This document shows, piece after piece, positions 49,106 through 60,400 of a DNA stretch of 64,000 nt. The position numbers and the translations under genes are program-made. The DNA lies in the NCBI GenBank assembly GCA_007449985.2, contig VIIQ02000028.1:280001-344000 (forward strand). Reading direction: 5' to 3'. Source of the stretch: Desmodesmus armatus (Eukaryota > Chlorophyta > Chlorophyceae > Sphaeropleales > Scenedesmaceae). The notes below the pieces were generated by a model. It saw only the letters and a program-made list of their open reading frames with translations. It did no database searches and was not told the origin of the DNA. The first letter of the stretch is position 1. Every line of letters starts with the position of its first letter.

Positions 49106-50668
49106 ATGGACTTGCTGTCTTGGGATATGTCGAGCAGCCAGCTGGCTGTGGGATATTTCTATCTCTGTCTGGTCGTGTTTACGGTGCTGCTGCGGTTCGC
49201 CCGGAGGCGTGGGGCGCGCTGCTGTGCTGCTGTGTCAGTTGCCTCTGCTCTCCTGCTGGTGCAGCCCCTGATATTCCAATCACACACTCAACCATACGGA
49301 ATGCTGTTATCCAGTTTGTCATTCTCAGCATCGCTGTGCATGCTGCACTGGGCCTTGATGGAGCCACTGCATGCCACCCCCAGCATCCAGCAAATGGCTA
49401 TGTCTTCAACAAACCATGCCATGGAGGGAGTGCTCAAGGTGCACAGGAGGAGGCAGCGACAGCATGGCAGCCACGCACCTGCCCACAAGCACCCAGCAGT
49501 TGAACCCAATCTACCCGCCCCTATGAAGCTGAGAAGCGGTGACTACAAGCCCATGGTGGTGGTTGATGCAGTCTTTGTGGACGATGATGACGATGAGCAG
49601 GATGACACATCCCCAGCACGCAACAGGCTCATCCTTCAGGCTCTCCTGCAGTCATGCCTGGCATTCGCACAGGTGGTCCTGCTGTACGATGTGGGCCTCT
49701 ACCTGATGTGCAAGTTCAGCGGCGACATGTGTGCAGGAGATGCCGTCACCACAGGCCCTGTGGCAAGCTGGGTGCCAACTCCCTTTGCAGCAGTCCTGCA
49801 CTACCGCTGGGCTAAGATCACTGTTTTCAGCTTCACAGCAGGCCAGCTGCTTCCCCTGCTCATGGAGTCCTTCTACAGCAGCACCCGTGTGATGATGCTG
49901 GTGTGCAGCTTGGTGTGGCCTGAGTCTGGCGATGATGCTGTCCACTGGCCAGTCAAGGTGTTCAACAACCCCGCGGCAGCGTCAAGCATCTCGGACTTGT
50001 GGTCAACCCGTTGGCACCAGTTCCTGCGCTTCTACTTTGAGGGCCTGTGCAACAAGGGAGTCGACCTTCTGCTGCCCAAGGGTAAGGCAGTCCCTCGCGC
50101 CCTGCGTGCGGCTGCTCGCGTTGTGGCAGCCTTCATCTTGTCTGGGTTGATGCATGAGTACCAGCTGGTTGCAGCCTTTGGCAGCTTCAGTGGTTGGAAC
50201 ATGGCTTTCTTCAGCTTGCACTGCATGGCTGTCCTGGTGGAGAACTTTGCACCAGTGGCAGTCAAGGCTCTCCTGGGCCACAAAAGGCGCCAGCAGCACA
50301 GTGGCAGGAAGAGCAGCAACGGTGGAGGGTCCCCCAAGCACACTGGCAGGAAGAGCAGCCTGAGTGGAGGTGGTGGCTCACCCCGCCACAGCAAGATGGC
50401 CCCTGGCGGCACTAAGGCCGTCGTCCAGAACATCCTCCTGCGCCTGCGCCGCTCCCCTGTGGTGAAGAGGGCGGGCAGCATTTTGTGGTGGGTGCTGGCC
50501 CACGTGTGGACCCTGTCTGTCATGGCGCTGTTGTCGCCGCTGTTTATTGAGCCCTACCGCGCTGCTGGCACCTTTGGGCGCCGTGCTTTTCACCCCGTGG
50601 GCTTCCCTATCACACCGCATGTGGTGGGCTGGGTGCAGCAGCTGCTGCCATTGGCGCCAGTTGCGTAG
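49106..50668 (+). CDS. Wax-synthase-like membrane O-acyltransferase
   Basis: Single exon of 520 residues. The family (plant-type long-chain-alcohol O-fatty-acyltransferase, MBOAT-like fold) esterifies fatty alcohols or related acceptors with acyl-CoA in the ER. It shows about eight hydrophobic segments, among them YFYLCLVVFTVLLRF, LAFAQVVLLYDVGLYLM and VVAAFILSGLMHEYQLVAA. The hallmark SDLWSTRWHQFLRFYF and the catalytic-type His in SGLMHEY are both present, as is the C-terminal hydrophobic pair around 50490-50545. Two hydrophilic insertions stand out: a His/Arg/Pro-rich loop at ~110-170 with a DDDDDE-like acidic patch, and a Ser/Lys/Gly-rich repeat loop at ~390-435 (GRKSS twice, GGGGSP). The lack of introns contrasts with its neighbours. 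Confidence 0.86.
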   Translation: MDLLSWDMSSSQLAVGYFYLCLVVFTVLLRFARRRGARCCAAVSVASALLLVQPLIFQSHTQPYGMLLSSLSFSASLCMLHWALMEPLHATPSIQQMAMSSTNHAMEGVLKVHRRRQRQHGSHAPAHKHPAVEPNLPAPMKLRSGDYKPMVVVDAVFVDDDDDEQDDTSPARNRLILQALLQSCLAFAQVVLLYDVGLYLMCKFSGDMCAGDAVTTGPVASWVPTPFAAVLHYRWAKITVFSFTAGQLLPLLMESFYSSTRVMMLVCSLVWPESGDDAVHWPVKVFNNPAAASSISDLWSTRWHQFLRFYFEGLCNKGVDLLLPKGKAVPRALRAAARVVAAFILSGLMHEYQLVAAFGSFSGWNMAFFSLHCMAVLVENFAPVAVKALLGHKRRQQHSGRKSSNGGGSPKHTGRKSSLSGGGGSPRHSKMAPGGTKAVVQNILLRLRRSPVVKRAGSILWWVLAHVWTLSVMALLSPLFIEPYRAAGTFGRRAFHPVGFPITPHVVGWVQQLLPLAPVA

Positions 50669-51684
50669 GCAGAGTGTGGGCTGGCACTGGGCTGACACTG
50701 TGAATGCTGTCCTGCCGGACAGCTGGGAAGCCGTAGGTCAAAAGTGTTGGGTGATACTGTTTGCATCCGTTAATGAAATAAAGTCTGCTGCCTCAGCTCA
50801 GAGAGCTGGGCTGTGCCGGGTGTTGCTGCAGTGACGCCAGTCGTATGTGACATTGTGTGTTTGGGTGACCCTTGACTCACTTCATGAAGGGTGCAACTGC
50901 TTGGTGGCGTAGCCCATTGTGGGCACAGTTGTGTTGGCGCAGCATATTGGCGTTGGCTTGGTGCCACCTTGGGAGCTGCCACTGCACTTGTTGGGCGCAT
51001 GGTTGAATGACCTGTTACAAGAGTCGGACCCCTTGGCCAGACTGCGGCTATGGGATGAGATGTTGGGCGGCTGCCTTTTGGGTTTGTGGCAAGCAGTTGT
51101 GATGGTTTCATGTGGACAACATTGTGTCTGGTGGTGCTTGCATCATTGTGTTGTCCAGGCAGCAGCCCTGGTGTGCAGCAGCTGTGTTTGTGGGTGGTTG
51201 TGCTGCAAGTTTAGGACCATGGGGTTGCAGCCAGGGCTGGCGCAGTGCAACCGTGGGCATGATCAGCAGGCTGATGTGCCACACCACCAGCAATGGTGGC
51301 TCTGACGCTCTGGTGATGACATCCTTGTGGTGGGAAGGCCATTGGCATGAGTAAAGCTGCAAGACAGCACTCTGCGTGTAAAGACAGACATGCCCGCACA
51401 TGTCAAGCCGTGAGGTGACATCCTGTCAAGCCCTTTGCGAACAAAAGCACTGTTGGAAGTGACACTATCGTACACCACTTGCCTGCTGCTGTCAGCAGCC
51501 CACAACCGCACCAAAAACATGACTGATAGCCAGGCATACCAATTCACACAAGAGACGTGTGATTCCCACCCTCCCTTTGAGCACAACACCAAACAGTTGA
51601 ATCTTGAACCAGAACTGCTGCTTTGCAGCTCAGCCTGCCACACAACACAGCTTATACCATCATCAACGTTTTCTGTGCATTATT
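50669..51684. other. Intergenic interval
   Basis: 3' flank of the acyltransferase gene. An AATAAA-like aaataaag lies at 50776-50783, but no TGTAA was found close by. No gene is recognised before the minisatellite region. Confidence 0.55.
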
Positions 51685-51740
51685 CTCATAGTTCATAGTG
51701 CGGGTATCATTTGCAAAACTACTATGAACAAACTTAGCAG

Positions 51741-52515
51741 CATTCCCTCATCTCCCTCATTCCCCACATCTGCCTCATCTCCCTCAAACCCCTCATCCCC
51801 CACATCTCCCTCATCCCCCACATCTCCCTCATCCCCCACATCTCCCTCATCCCCCACATCCCCCTCATGCCCCACATCTCCCTCATCCCCCACATCTCCC
51901 TCATTGCCCTCATCCCCCACATCTCCCTCATCCCCCACATCTGCCTCATCTCCCTCATGCCCTACATCTCCCTCATCCCCCACATCTCCCTCATTGCCCT
52001 CATCCCCCACATCTCCCTCATCCCCCACATCTGCCTCATCTCCCTCAAACCCCTCATCCCCCACATCTCCCTCATCCCCCACATCTCCCTCATCCCCCAC
52101 ATCTCCCTCATCCCCACATCCCCCTCATGCCCCACATCTCCCTCATCCCCCACATCTCCCTCATTGCCCTCATCCCCCACATCTCCCTCATTGCCCTCAT
52201 CCCCCACATCTCCCTCATCCCCCACATCTGCCTCATCTCCCTCATGCCCCACATCTCCCTCATCCCCCACATCTGCCTCATCTCCCTCATCCCTCACATC
52301 TGCCTCATACTCCTCATCCCCCACATCCCCCACATCTCCCACATCTCCCTCATCCCCCTCATCCCCCACATCTCCCTCATCCCCCGCATCTCCCTCATCC
52401 CCCACATCTCCCTCATCCCCCGCATCTCCCTCATCCCCCACATCCCCCACATCCCCCACATCTCCCTCATCCCCCTCATCCCCCGCATGCCCCACATCTC
52501 CCACATTTCCCACAC
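51741..52515. repeat. 18-bp minisatellite, left block
   Basis: About 775 bp of units close to ctcatcccccacatctcc, with variants (ctcattgcc, ctgcctcatct, ctcaaacccctc). A longer pattern repeats about every 261 bp: the acatctgcctcatctccctc variant starts at 51766 and 52027. Every frame is open because the 18-bp unit lacks stops, so the long (PTSPSS)n, (HLPHPP)n and (HISLIP)n frames are not evidence of genes. Confidence 0.93.
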
Positions 52516-52541
52516 AGAGCCGCTGCTGGGTCTGCACAGCA

Positions 52542-52588
52542 CAGTAGTGCTGTGCTGCACAGCAGTACTATGCAACACAGCACTACTG
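52542..52588. repeat. Inverted repeat, 13-bp arms
   Basis: cagtagtgctgtg at 52542-52554 pairs with cacagcactactg at 52576-52588. It lies directly downstream of the left minisatellite block. Confidence 0.8.
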
Positions 52589-53038
52589 CACAGCACAGCA
52601 CTCATTCACAGCCTCACATGCAGCATGCACATCCACACATACATCCAACAGCACAGTGTTACTGCATACTTAATACATAAAGTACATCACCACCTCGACC
52701 TGAAAACATACTGCTTCTGTGAGTGCTGCTGCACAACAATCATTGTTGCCAGCTGGTAGCACCACTCACTTGTGCCACAGTGCAACAGTGCCGTGTATCA
52801 GCACAGCCTGTTGTACTCAAATGACCTGCCACACCAATAAAGCCTGGCGATCAGGCCAACAGGATCACGCACAATGACCACCACTGCAAGCCTTCATCAA
52901 CCCCTGACCTGAATTCAGGTGAAGTGCCGTGATCACAGGATACCACCCAGGTGTATGACCGAACACTGGGGTAACAGCACATCTGGCGCGGGCATCAGGG
53001 AGGAGCTCTGCATGGTGCTGCTGCTGGGGCCCACGTTG

Positions 53039-53069
<31 letters not shown>

Positions 53070-53140
53070 AGTGCTGCTGCTGCTGGGGGGGGGGGGGGGG
53101 GGGCTGGTACTCGGGCTGCTGCATGTGCACGGGTCTCCCT

Positions 53141-53300
53141 CATTTTGCTCAACCCCCTAAATCCCCACATCTCCCTCATCCCCCTCATCTCCCACATCTC
53201 CCTCAACCCTCACACCTCCCTCACTTCTCTCACCCTCCACATCTGCCACATCTCCCTCACCTTCCTCATCTCCCTCACCCCCTTGCTTCCCTCATCAGCC
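53141..53300. repeat. Degenerate minisatellite, middle block
   Basis: Same orientation as the left block but degraded (ccccacatctccctcatccc mixed with ctcaaccccct units), fading into Pro-codon-rich DNA up to about 53530. It directly follows a CTG run and a G homopolymer. Confidence 0.75.
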
Positions 53301-53639
53301 CCCTCGCTTTGCTCAATCCCCTCGCTTTGTTCAACCCCCTCTCTGTTGCTCACCCCCCTGGCTTCCCTCCACCCCCCTCATTGCCGTCTTTCCCTTCGAC
53401 CCCCCTTCGACCCCCTTCGACCCCTCGGTCGCCTAATTGCCCACTTGCCCTCCCTTCCCTCAACCCCCTCACTGCCCCCGTGCCCTCCTTTTTACACAAC
53501 CCCCCCACTGCCCTCCTTTTACCAACCCAAAGTACGTCTGTCCCTCGACCCCCTGCACTTCCCCTCCTCTTCACACCTTGTCCTTGCACTGCACAACAAC
53601 TTGTTGAAGAATCAGGGCTTGGGGAGTTGGGGGAGATAT

Positions 53640-54026
53640 GGGGTTTGAGGGAGTGTGGGGGGTGAGAGAGATGTGGGGGATGAGGGAGATGTGGGGGACG
53701 AGGGAGATGTGGGGGACGAGGGAGATGTGGGGGATGTGGGAGATGAGGCAGATGAGGGAGATGTGGTGGATGTGGGGGATGAGGGAGATCCGGCAGATGT
53801 GGGGGATGAGGGAGATGTGGGGGGGGGGGGGGGGTGAGGCAGATGTGGGGGGTGAGGCAGATGTGGGGGATGAGGCAGATGTGGGGGATGAGGCAGATGT
53901 GGGGGGTGAGGGAGATGTGGGGGGTGAGGCAGATGTGGGGGATGAGGGAGATGTGGTGGATGTGGGGGATGAGGGAGATGTGGGGGATGAGGGAGATGAG
54001 GGAAATGTGGGGTATGAGGGGGGTGC
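53640..54026. repeat. 18-bp minisatellite, right block, opposite orientation
   Basis: Units are gatgagggagatgtgggg with gatgaggcagatgtgggg variants, the reverse complement of the left-block unit. It includes a 16-G run at 53819-53834. Together with the left block it forms a very long potential stem with roughly 1.1 kb between the blocks. Confidence 0.93.
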
Positions 54027-54058
54027 CTGTTACAAATCTGTTATTTTTCCAAATGTTT

Positions 54059-54161
54059 GCACTATGAGGTTTGCATATCGCACTATGAGAGTAATGAGGG
54101 TAGTTGTGGCTATCTTGAGGTAAAAGAAAACGCACTATGAGGTTTGCATAATGCACTATGA
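54059..54161. repeat. 72-bp-period direct repeat
   Basis: gcactatgaggtttgcata occurs at 54058 and 54130, each followed within a few bases by a second gcactatgag. A related inverted sequence lies at 51685-51717, left of the first minisatellite block. Confidence 0.75.
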
Positions 54162-54247
54162 GGGAATTGTGGTTAATGAGGGTGAAAATGAGATGTGATG
54201 AGGTTGAAAATGTGGGAAAACGCTGCCGATGGCATAAGTAGGTAATG

Positions 54248-54399
54248 CAACTCTCAGCGCGACTCGCGTGGCGCTCGAAATACCAGCCCTCTGACTCGAA
54301 CCTGCTCCGACATCCTCGCTTGGCTCGGATGTCTCCGCCGGTTCTCGTCAGAGTGCTGGTATTTCTCGCTATGCCACTCTCGTCCGCTGCTGAGAGTTG
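54248..54399. repeat. 152-bp foldback element
   Basis: Outer arms CAACTCTCAG and CTGAGAGTTG are exact (54248-54257, 54390-54399). The 19-bp inner arms at 54277-54295 and 54347-54365 pair with one mismatch, and parts between also pair (gacatcc with ggatgtc). The element folds along its whole length, as MITEs and long algal miRNA precursors do. Confidence 0.88.
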
Positions 54400-54836
54400 T
54401 ATAACCTCTACATAACACCTCCCACCGCTCCTGCCAATTTTTGACCCTGCATCACTATCGGTCTGCACATGCTGCTACCTCAGGTGCACAAACACGTCTT
54501 GCGGGTTGCTGGCCAAACAAACGATGCAAACAGCAGTAGCTGAACATACAATACAACCAGGAGACACTGATTGTCTATGCGATACCTTCACTGCATCATC
54601 ACACAAAGGCACTGGAATGCCGTACATGTGCTCTGCCAAAATGTGCACTGCAGTTCAAAAGCGCAGGCACATCTGGTTCCGAAACGAGCACTGGTCACAT
54701 GCAGGAGTGACAAGTACATGTGAACATGACACCAAAGCATTGATAAAAGCTCCATCAAGAGTGCCATGCACCACCTGCCGTTGACAGGGCAACCACTCAA
54801 CACACAGCACAACCAAGCACAACAGCAACACCACGC

Positions 54837-57151
54837 TCAAGCCCTCCTGCTACCGCCCTGCTGCTGTGCCTCCGCCTCTGCTGCTGCCGCTGCCAGTGCT
54901 GCTGTTGTCACAGCCAACTCATCACCCTCCACGCAATCTCCATAAGCTCGCGACGGACACTTGATCCCCTGCAGCTGCTGCTGAACCTCAAAAATCATAG
55001 CATACCGCTCCTCCAGCGGCCGCATCTCAGGCCAGTGCAGCTGCTCCCAGACACGCCCCGGCTGCAGCTGCTCCGGCAGCAGTTGACTAATACTGCTGAG
55101 CTGCACCCAAGCTTCCTGCTGTATATCCTGCCAAGTCACTGCATGCGTGTTGGGCTGCCGATGTACTGCCAGTCCTGCCAGCAGCAGCGGGAGGTACAGT
55201 AAGCTGCCGCGGAACAGTTTCCTTGCACCTGCTGCGCTGGGGTTGGCCCGGAAGCTGAGGGCTCCCACACCCATTGCTGCTGCCAGCACGGCTGCCTCCC
55301 CAGTGAACCACTGCGACGTCACCTGCAAGCAGTGGCGAAAGACAGTTGTGATGATTGCAACTTGCACGCGCCACACATCAGCAGCATGCATGGCAACCGC
55401 CTGGGTGCGGGTAGCTACGTCCATGTTCTGCAGATGGGAGAGAGAGAACACACCCAGCATACCAGCGCATGCTGGGCATAAAGCAATGCTCATAGCCTCA
55501 CTTTCACAGCTTCGCTGTCAATAAAGGTTTCCTTAGCAGCCGATGTTACCTGCAGTGCTGCTGCCACGGCGCCCAGGGGTATCAAGAAGGCAATGTGCCT
55601 AAGGGCCACTGCTGCTGTCCTGCGCCCTGTGGGATCCACACCAGGCAGCATCCTGAAGCCACCTCTTTTGTAGTCATCCTTGCACAGCCACGCCAGCGCT
55701 AGGAAGTGAGGCATCTGCAGCAACAACAACCCGACAGGCACAGTATCACTTGAAACTAGGCACACCTGCTGTTGGCTTGATATGGCTGTAGTGTTTCCCG
55801 TGTTTGCTCATGCATGTACCATGCCTGCGAGTACATGAATATGGTGTGCTACAAACAAAGTTGCACGCTAGTTGTGTCATCATCAACACGCTGTGGCCGT
55901 CCTTGCGTTCACAGGGATGCCAAAGCACGTGCAGCTTGCAGAATGACAGCCAGCTGCATGTCAGCCACTGTCGCAAAACCACCAACCCCAGCTGTGCTGT
56001 GACAAGCTCATCGCTTGAAAGACCTCTGCGCTCACCTGCCATGAGAACAGAGCTGCTGCCAGCACCCACGCCCCTGGCTCCAGCTCCCCAGCCGCTGCTG
56101 CCCAGCCCATGAGCGGGGTATGGCCCCCACGACAGCCCCCACCCATGTGTTGAATATGCTGAGCTGCTTCATGGGTGTGTACACGCCAGCGTACAGCACG
56201 ATGTTGGCTGCACCCAGGGCTGTTGTGAGAGGATTGGTCTGCAAAAGGAGGAACACAGGCAAGGTCAAGGAAGTGCGGATGATGGCGCAGTGAGGCGCAT
56301 GTTGGCAGGTCCAGCTGTGGGTCCAGTACTCATGCTGCAAGGAGTGACATGAGAGGCACACTGGCCAAATCAAAGATAGACACATCAGTCAATGATGCCA
56401 CAACTGCATCCCACCACCAAGCAGAACTGTGACCACATGCGCTCAGCCAACATGATGCAACCCATTTCCCTGACATGACAAACACCAACTGCTCCATGCT
56501 CTACTTTCCATACACCATACAGCACTGCAATACACAGCACTGCAATGCTGTCACAGTCTGGACCAGACCCCCCAGACCCACCTTCTCAGCCAGACCCCAG
56601 AGCCCAGCTGCTCCCGTCAGCAGCGCAAAAACCTTGGCATGCCGCGTGCTGAGCCGGCCTGCAGGCAGCGGCCTGTTCATTGTCCTGGTCATCCTGCTGT
56701 CGTTGAAGACTTCATACAGCTGGTTGAGGGTGTTGGCACAGGCAGCTGCACCCAGCGTGCCGAGCGAGGTCCATGCTAGCTGCGCATAGTCTATGCTGTC
56801 CCCGCTGCCTGCTGCATACCCTGCTGATGCTGTGAGAGCCACCAAGGCGCTGAGCCTGAACTTCGAGAGCTTCTTGTAATCGTTTGTTAACGCCTTGAAG
56901 CGCCGGTAGGGGCTTTTGTGCCGGAGCGCGGCTGGCTCTGCTGCCTGCTTCAGTGCTGCTGCTGAGGAGAAACCCTGCTTGGCAACGGCGCTGGATGCTG
57001 CTTGGCGCAGCAGCTGCAGACCGAACCCAGGTGCTGCAGGTCCGATCCCACGCGCCCCCAGCTCAGCAGCAGTGCTGGGTGCTGCTGAGGCAGCATGATT
57101 GTAGGCAAGCAACAACAGTCTGGTGCCTGCTGCACTGCACTGGCGTGCCAT
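54837..57151 (-). CDS. Protoheme IX farnesyltransferase (heme O synthase), mitochondrial
   Basis: Adds the farnesyl group to heme b to make heme O, the precursor of heme A for cytochrome c oxidase; an inner-membrane enzyme of the UbiA superfamily. Exons are 57151-56582, 56238-56036, 55714-55550 and 55322-54837, joined in phase 0 (about 474 residues). An Ala/Ser/Arg-rich N-terminus fits a mitochondrial transit peptide. [19 protein letters not shown] and the first Asp-rich motif ([20 protein letters not shown]) are in exon 1. Exon 2 has [20 protein letters not shown], then the conserved IPPLMGW stretch broken by one missing base in a C run (56115-56118). Exon 3 has the second motif [11 protein letters not shown]. 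The C-terminal ~100 residues past the membrane domain are an algal extension. Confidence 0.93.
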
Positions 57152-57486
57152 CGGTTGTGCAGCCGGCTAACTTGGTAGGTGACACAGTTCTGTTGTGAAT
57201 GTGTCTGAAGCGAGGACCCAGCTGGTTTGTTGTGAGAACAGCCTGGTGATCTGACAGCAGCAGAGCAGTGCGAGGCCGAGCAGTGCCTCCCCTCCTGCTT
57301 CAACGACGACAAGATCTTGTTCGTGCAGGGTGATAGGAGGGCCCTGTGAATGGACGTGGGTTCCCCGGGTCCTTGTGGGAGAGATTACGGCAGTGTAGTC
57401 AGCGAGTGTGACCCCGGTGAGAAAATAGCAACAGTATACGCTACGTTTCAGCCGGTTCCACCTTCAATGCTGGTTGTGAACGCTGA
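57152..57486. promoter_or_regulatory. Shared divergent upstream region (COX10 / NUMOD3)
   Basis: 335 bp separate the start codons of the minus-strand heme O synthase and the plus-strand NUMOD3 protein. Both promoters must lie here unless the NUMOD3 gene starts further upstream. No core motif was identified. Confidence 0.5.
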
Positions 57487-60400
57487 ATGTGCTTTCTCCA
57501 GCCCGCACACAATGCTGCCGCACCCCATTTGCTCCCACAAGGCCACCAGCAGGCCCAACACCCCCAGGCTCGTTCAATTGCCCTGAAGCATGCCTGTAAG
57601 GCTGGTGGTAGCCAACCATCCCGTGTGTTCAAGCTCTGGTCTGCCCTGCAGGCAGAACCAGCCACAGATGCGCCGACAGCAGGCCAGCCAGCGGCAACAG
57701 CTGTCGACCCACCTCAACCTGCCAAGCCGCTTGAGTGTGAACCCAGCACCAGCCAGACTGCTTCTCAGGAGTCTAAGTACCTTAGCTACCAGGACTATAC
57801 AGCCATGCAGGAGGCAGCACACCAGCAGCAGCAGGAGCACCAGTCTTCTGCAGAGTTTGGGCAGCGGGCCGATGAGACAGCGCACGCCAGCAGCAGTGCC
57901 CCCACCAGCAGCAGCTCGGGGAAGCGTGTGCCTTGGAACAAGGGCCGAAAGCACTCTGCACGTGAGTGATCTTGCGACTGTGTGCTTTATGCATGCATCT
58001 GCCACGACCGCTGCTGCTGCTGCTGCTGCTGCTGCTACTCCCATGCCTCAGTAAGCTACGGCAGCAGCAATGAGGGGGTGCATGTGTCTGTCGTGGCTGT
58101 CACTCTTGACATTGAGGTTGCCTGTACATGCGCAAAGTCTTGTCAGACATAAGGCATGCTGCATCCTTGAACAGGGCCTGTGTGGTCACTGCCGTGTGCG
58201 TGTATTTGTGTGCATGCGCAGGGATGATTGCGCGCATCACAGAGGCCACAGCACTTGCCCTAGCAAGGCCTGAGGTCAAGGCCAAGCTGGATGCATGGAA
58301 CCAAAGCAGAGTGGGCACCAAGAGAGACGAACACATCAAGGTGAACAGCCGCAACTGCAATGCAACTGCAAATGCTGGCAGCAGTGTAGGGTGAAGACCC
58401 ACCTACTCAGCAGTGGTTGGCTGGGGCTGATCCCTCATAGGCAGCCCACATGGGGCCGAGCGCAACACCTTGATCAGTTGCAAAGTAGTGGCAAATGCGG
58501 CATGTCCAGCAACACTGCCAGCCCCCAAACTGCCTCCCCCCCCCCCCCCCCAGCCAACTCACTTTGATCATATGTTCTTAGTGTATGCAAGGTCTTGCTC
58601 AGTGCATGAGGAGTTGCACTCAAGCAGAAGCCTTGAGGATGCAAGGGCTGATGCAGTGTGTGCCCGATGTCCTGCCTGCCTGCAGCTTAAAATAGCAGAG
58701 AAGCAGCGGGCTTCTATGGCAGCCAAGTTCCAGGTGAGCTGACAGGAGCTGCCCCAATGCCTGGGGGGGGGGGGGGCGGTACAACATGCACAGTCGCCAC
58801 ACATTCCAGTCATGCAGCGCAAGAGATGGCTGACCTCTGCATCAATGCCTTTTGTCAGGTGATGCACTCCGCAGTCAATTGTCCAGCCAGCCTACTGCCA
58901 GTAGGCCCCTTCCTGCTGCCAACAGCCTGTACCCTCCTGCACAACAACAGACACGCAGCGGGCCAGGCATGCTCCAACCACTGCAGCTGCACTGCTGGGT
59001 TCACAATAACCCTTTCCTTCACCCTATACATGACGGTGCCCGTGGTTGAATGCCTGCTGTCTGTAGAACATGTCTGCTGAGGAGTTGGAAGAGTTCTCAT
59101 CCAAGCGGTCAGCCCTGGCCAAGCGGCTCTGGCAGGACCCAGCGTATGTAGCCAAGACAGTGACAGCTATACAGGAGGCAGGGCAGCGGCGGCGGGAAAC
59201 TTCTGCGCAGCAAGCTGCTGATGCTGATGGGGATAACGGCCACAGCAGCAGCAGTGCTGAAGGCAGCAGCAGTGCCAGCAGTGCTGGAAGCAGCAGCAGC
59301 AGCAGCAAAAGGGGCAGCCGGCGGCGAGCAGCGAGAACCAGCAGCAGCCAGGCAGCAGACAGCGAAGCAGCAGTGGAGGCAGGTGCAGAAGCAGAGCGGC
59401 CTGTGCCCAAGGAGCCTCGGCGAGTACACACACCAACAAAGAAGGTGTGTGCTGTTCCCAATGCCTTGCTGTGCCGCTTGTGGTATATCGAGATGTATGG
59501 TGCCGGTCATGATGACTGTGCACTATGTGTCACCTGGTCACAGGGAGGTTGGCAGGGTTGGGCGGATATAAGAGTGACCCAGCAGAAGGAGTTGCTGCAA
59601 CAACGTTGTTGTGCCGGTAGGCAGACAGCCCCACGTGTGAGGCGTTTGAATGCCGTTGCATTTGAGCTGACGAGCACCCATCCCCTCCTCTCTCCCCGTG
59701 TCTGTGCGCGCGCTGTTTGCCTGCACTGCTGCTCTTTGCAGGAGCTTGCAGCAACAGCCAGGGCGCAGCTGCAGGAGCGGCTAGACAAACTCCTTCACAC
59801 GCAGCTGGTCGTTGCTCGCACTGAGCAGACAGTACAGCAGGTGCGCAGCAGCCTGGCAGCCTTCGAGAACAACCCGCAGGCCAAGGAGCAGGCAGCAGCA
59901 ACCCTGCAGCAGGCCGAGTCATACCTGGGTCCAGCCAAGCGCCTAGTCAGCAAGCTGGCGAAGGACCTGCAGGACCATGGGGTGTGCTGGGACCCTTACA
60001 CAGGGCAGATGACACACATATACGACGAGCCTGTGGAGCAGTTCCTGCGGGCTAGTGGTGCTGCTGGTGGCACTAAGGCGCGTAGTAGCAGCAGCGGTGG
60101 CAGCAGCAAAGCAAGCAGAAGCAGCGGCAGCAGCAGCAGAGCAGGCAGCAGGCGGGAAGCTGCAGGGGCAGCTGACATTGGGCCTGATGTTGTGCGCAGC
60201 AGCAGGAGCACTCGGCAGCAGCAGGGCAACACTGGCGCTGCCGAGGGGTTGATTGTGTCCTCTCGGCGGCGAGGCGCTGTGGCAGAGGCAGCCGCGGGTG
60301 GGGGTGTCAGGGTGAGCAGTGCTGGCTCGGCTGCCACTTGGACGCCAGTGAACAGCGCTGCTGCAGGAGGGCCAGTGCCGGCCAATGGCAGCAATGGCAA

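Larger units (their letters stand above)
52589..54836. other. Repeat-dominated interval without a confirmed gene
   Basis: Includes a Gln/Pro-rich minus-strand open frame (52933-53130), 19 Gs at 53085-53103, a middle minisatellite-like block from 53141, the opposed block at 53640-54026, a 72-bp-period direct repeat and the 152-bp foldback. From 54400 to the COX10 stop at 54837 nothing is recognised. Confidence 0.6.

Noticed and set aside
51604..52759. Very long open frames (up to 358 residues) of Pro/Ser/His repeats on both strands
   Set aside because: All six frames stay open because the 18-bp unit has no stops; there is no unique sequence, splice context or start context.
56110..56122. Programmed frameshift in COX10
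   Set aside because: No slippery heptamer with a downstream structure is evident; a one-base homopolymer error is simpler, and heme O synthases are not known to use recoding.
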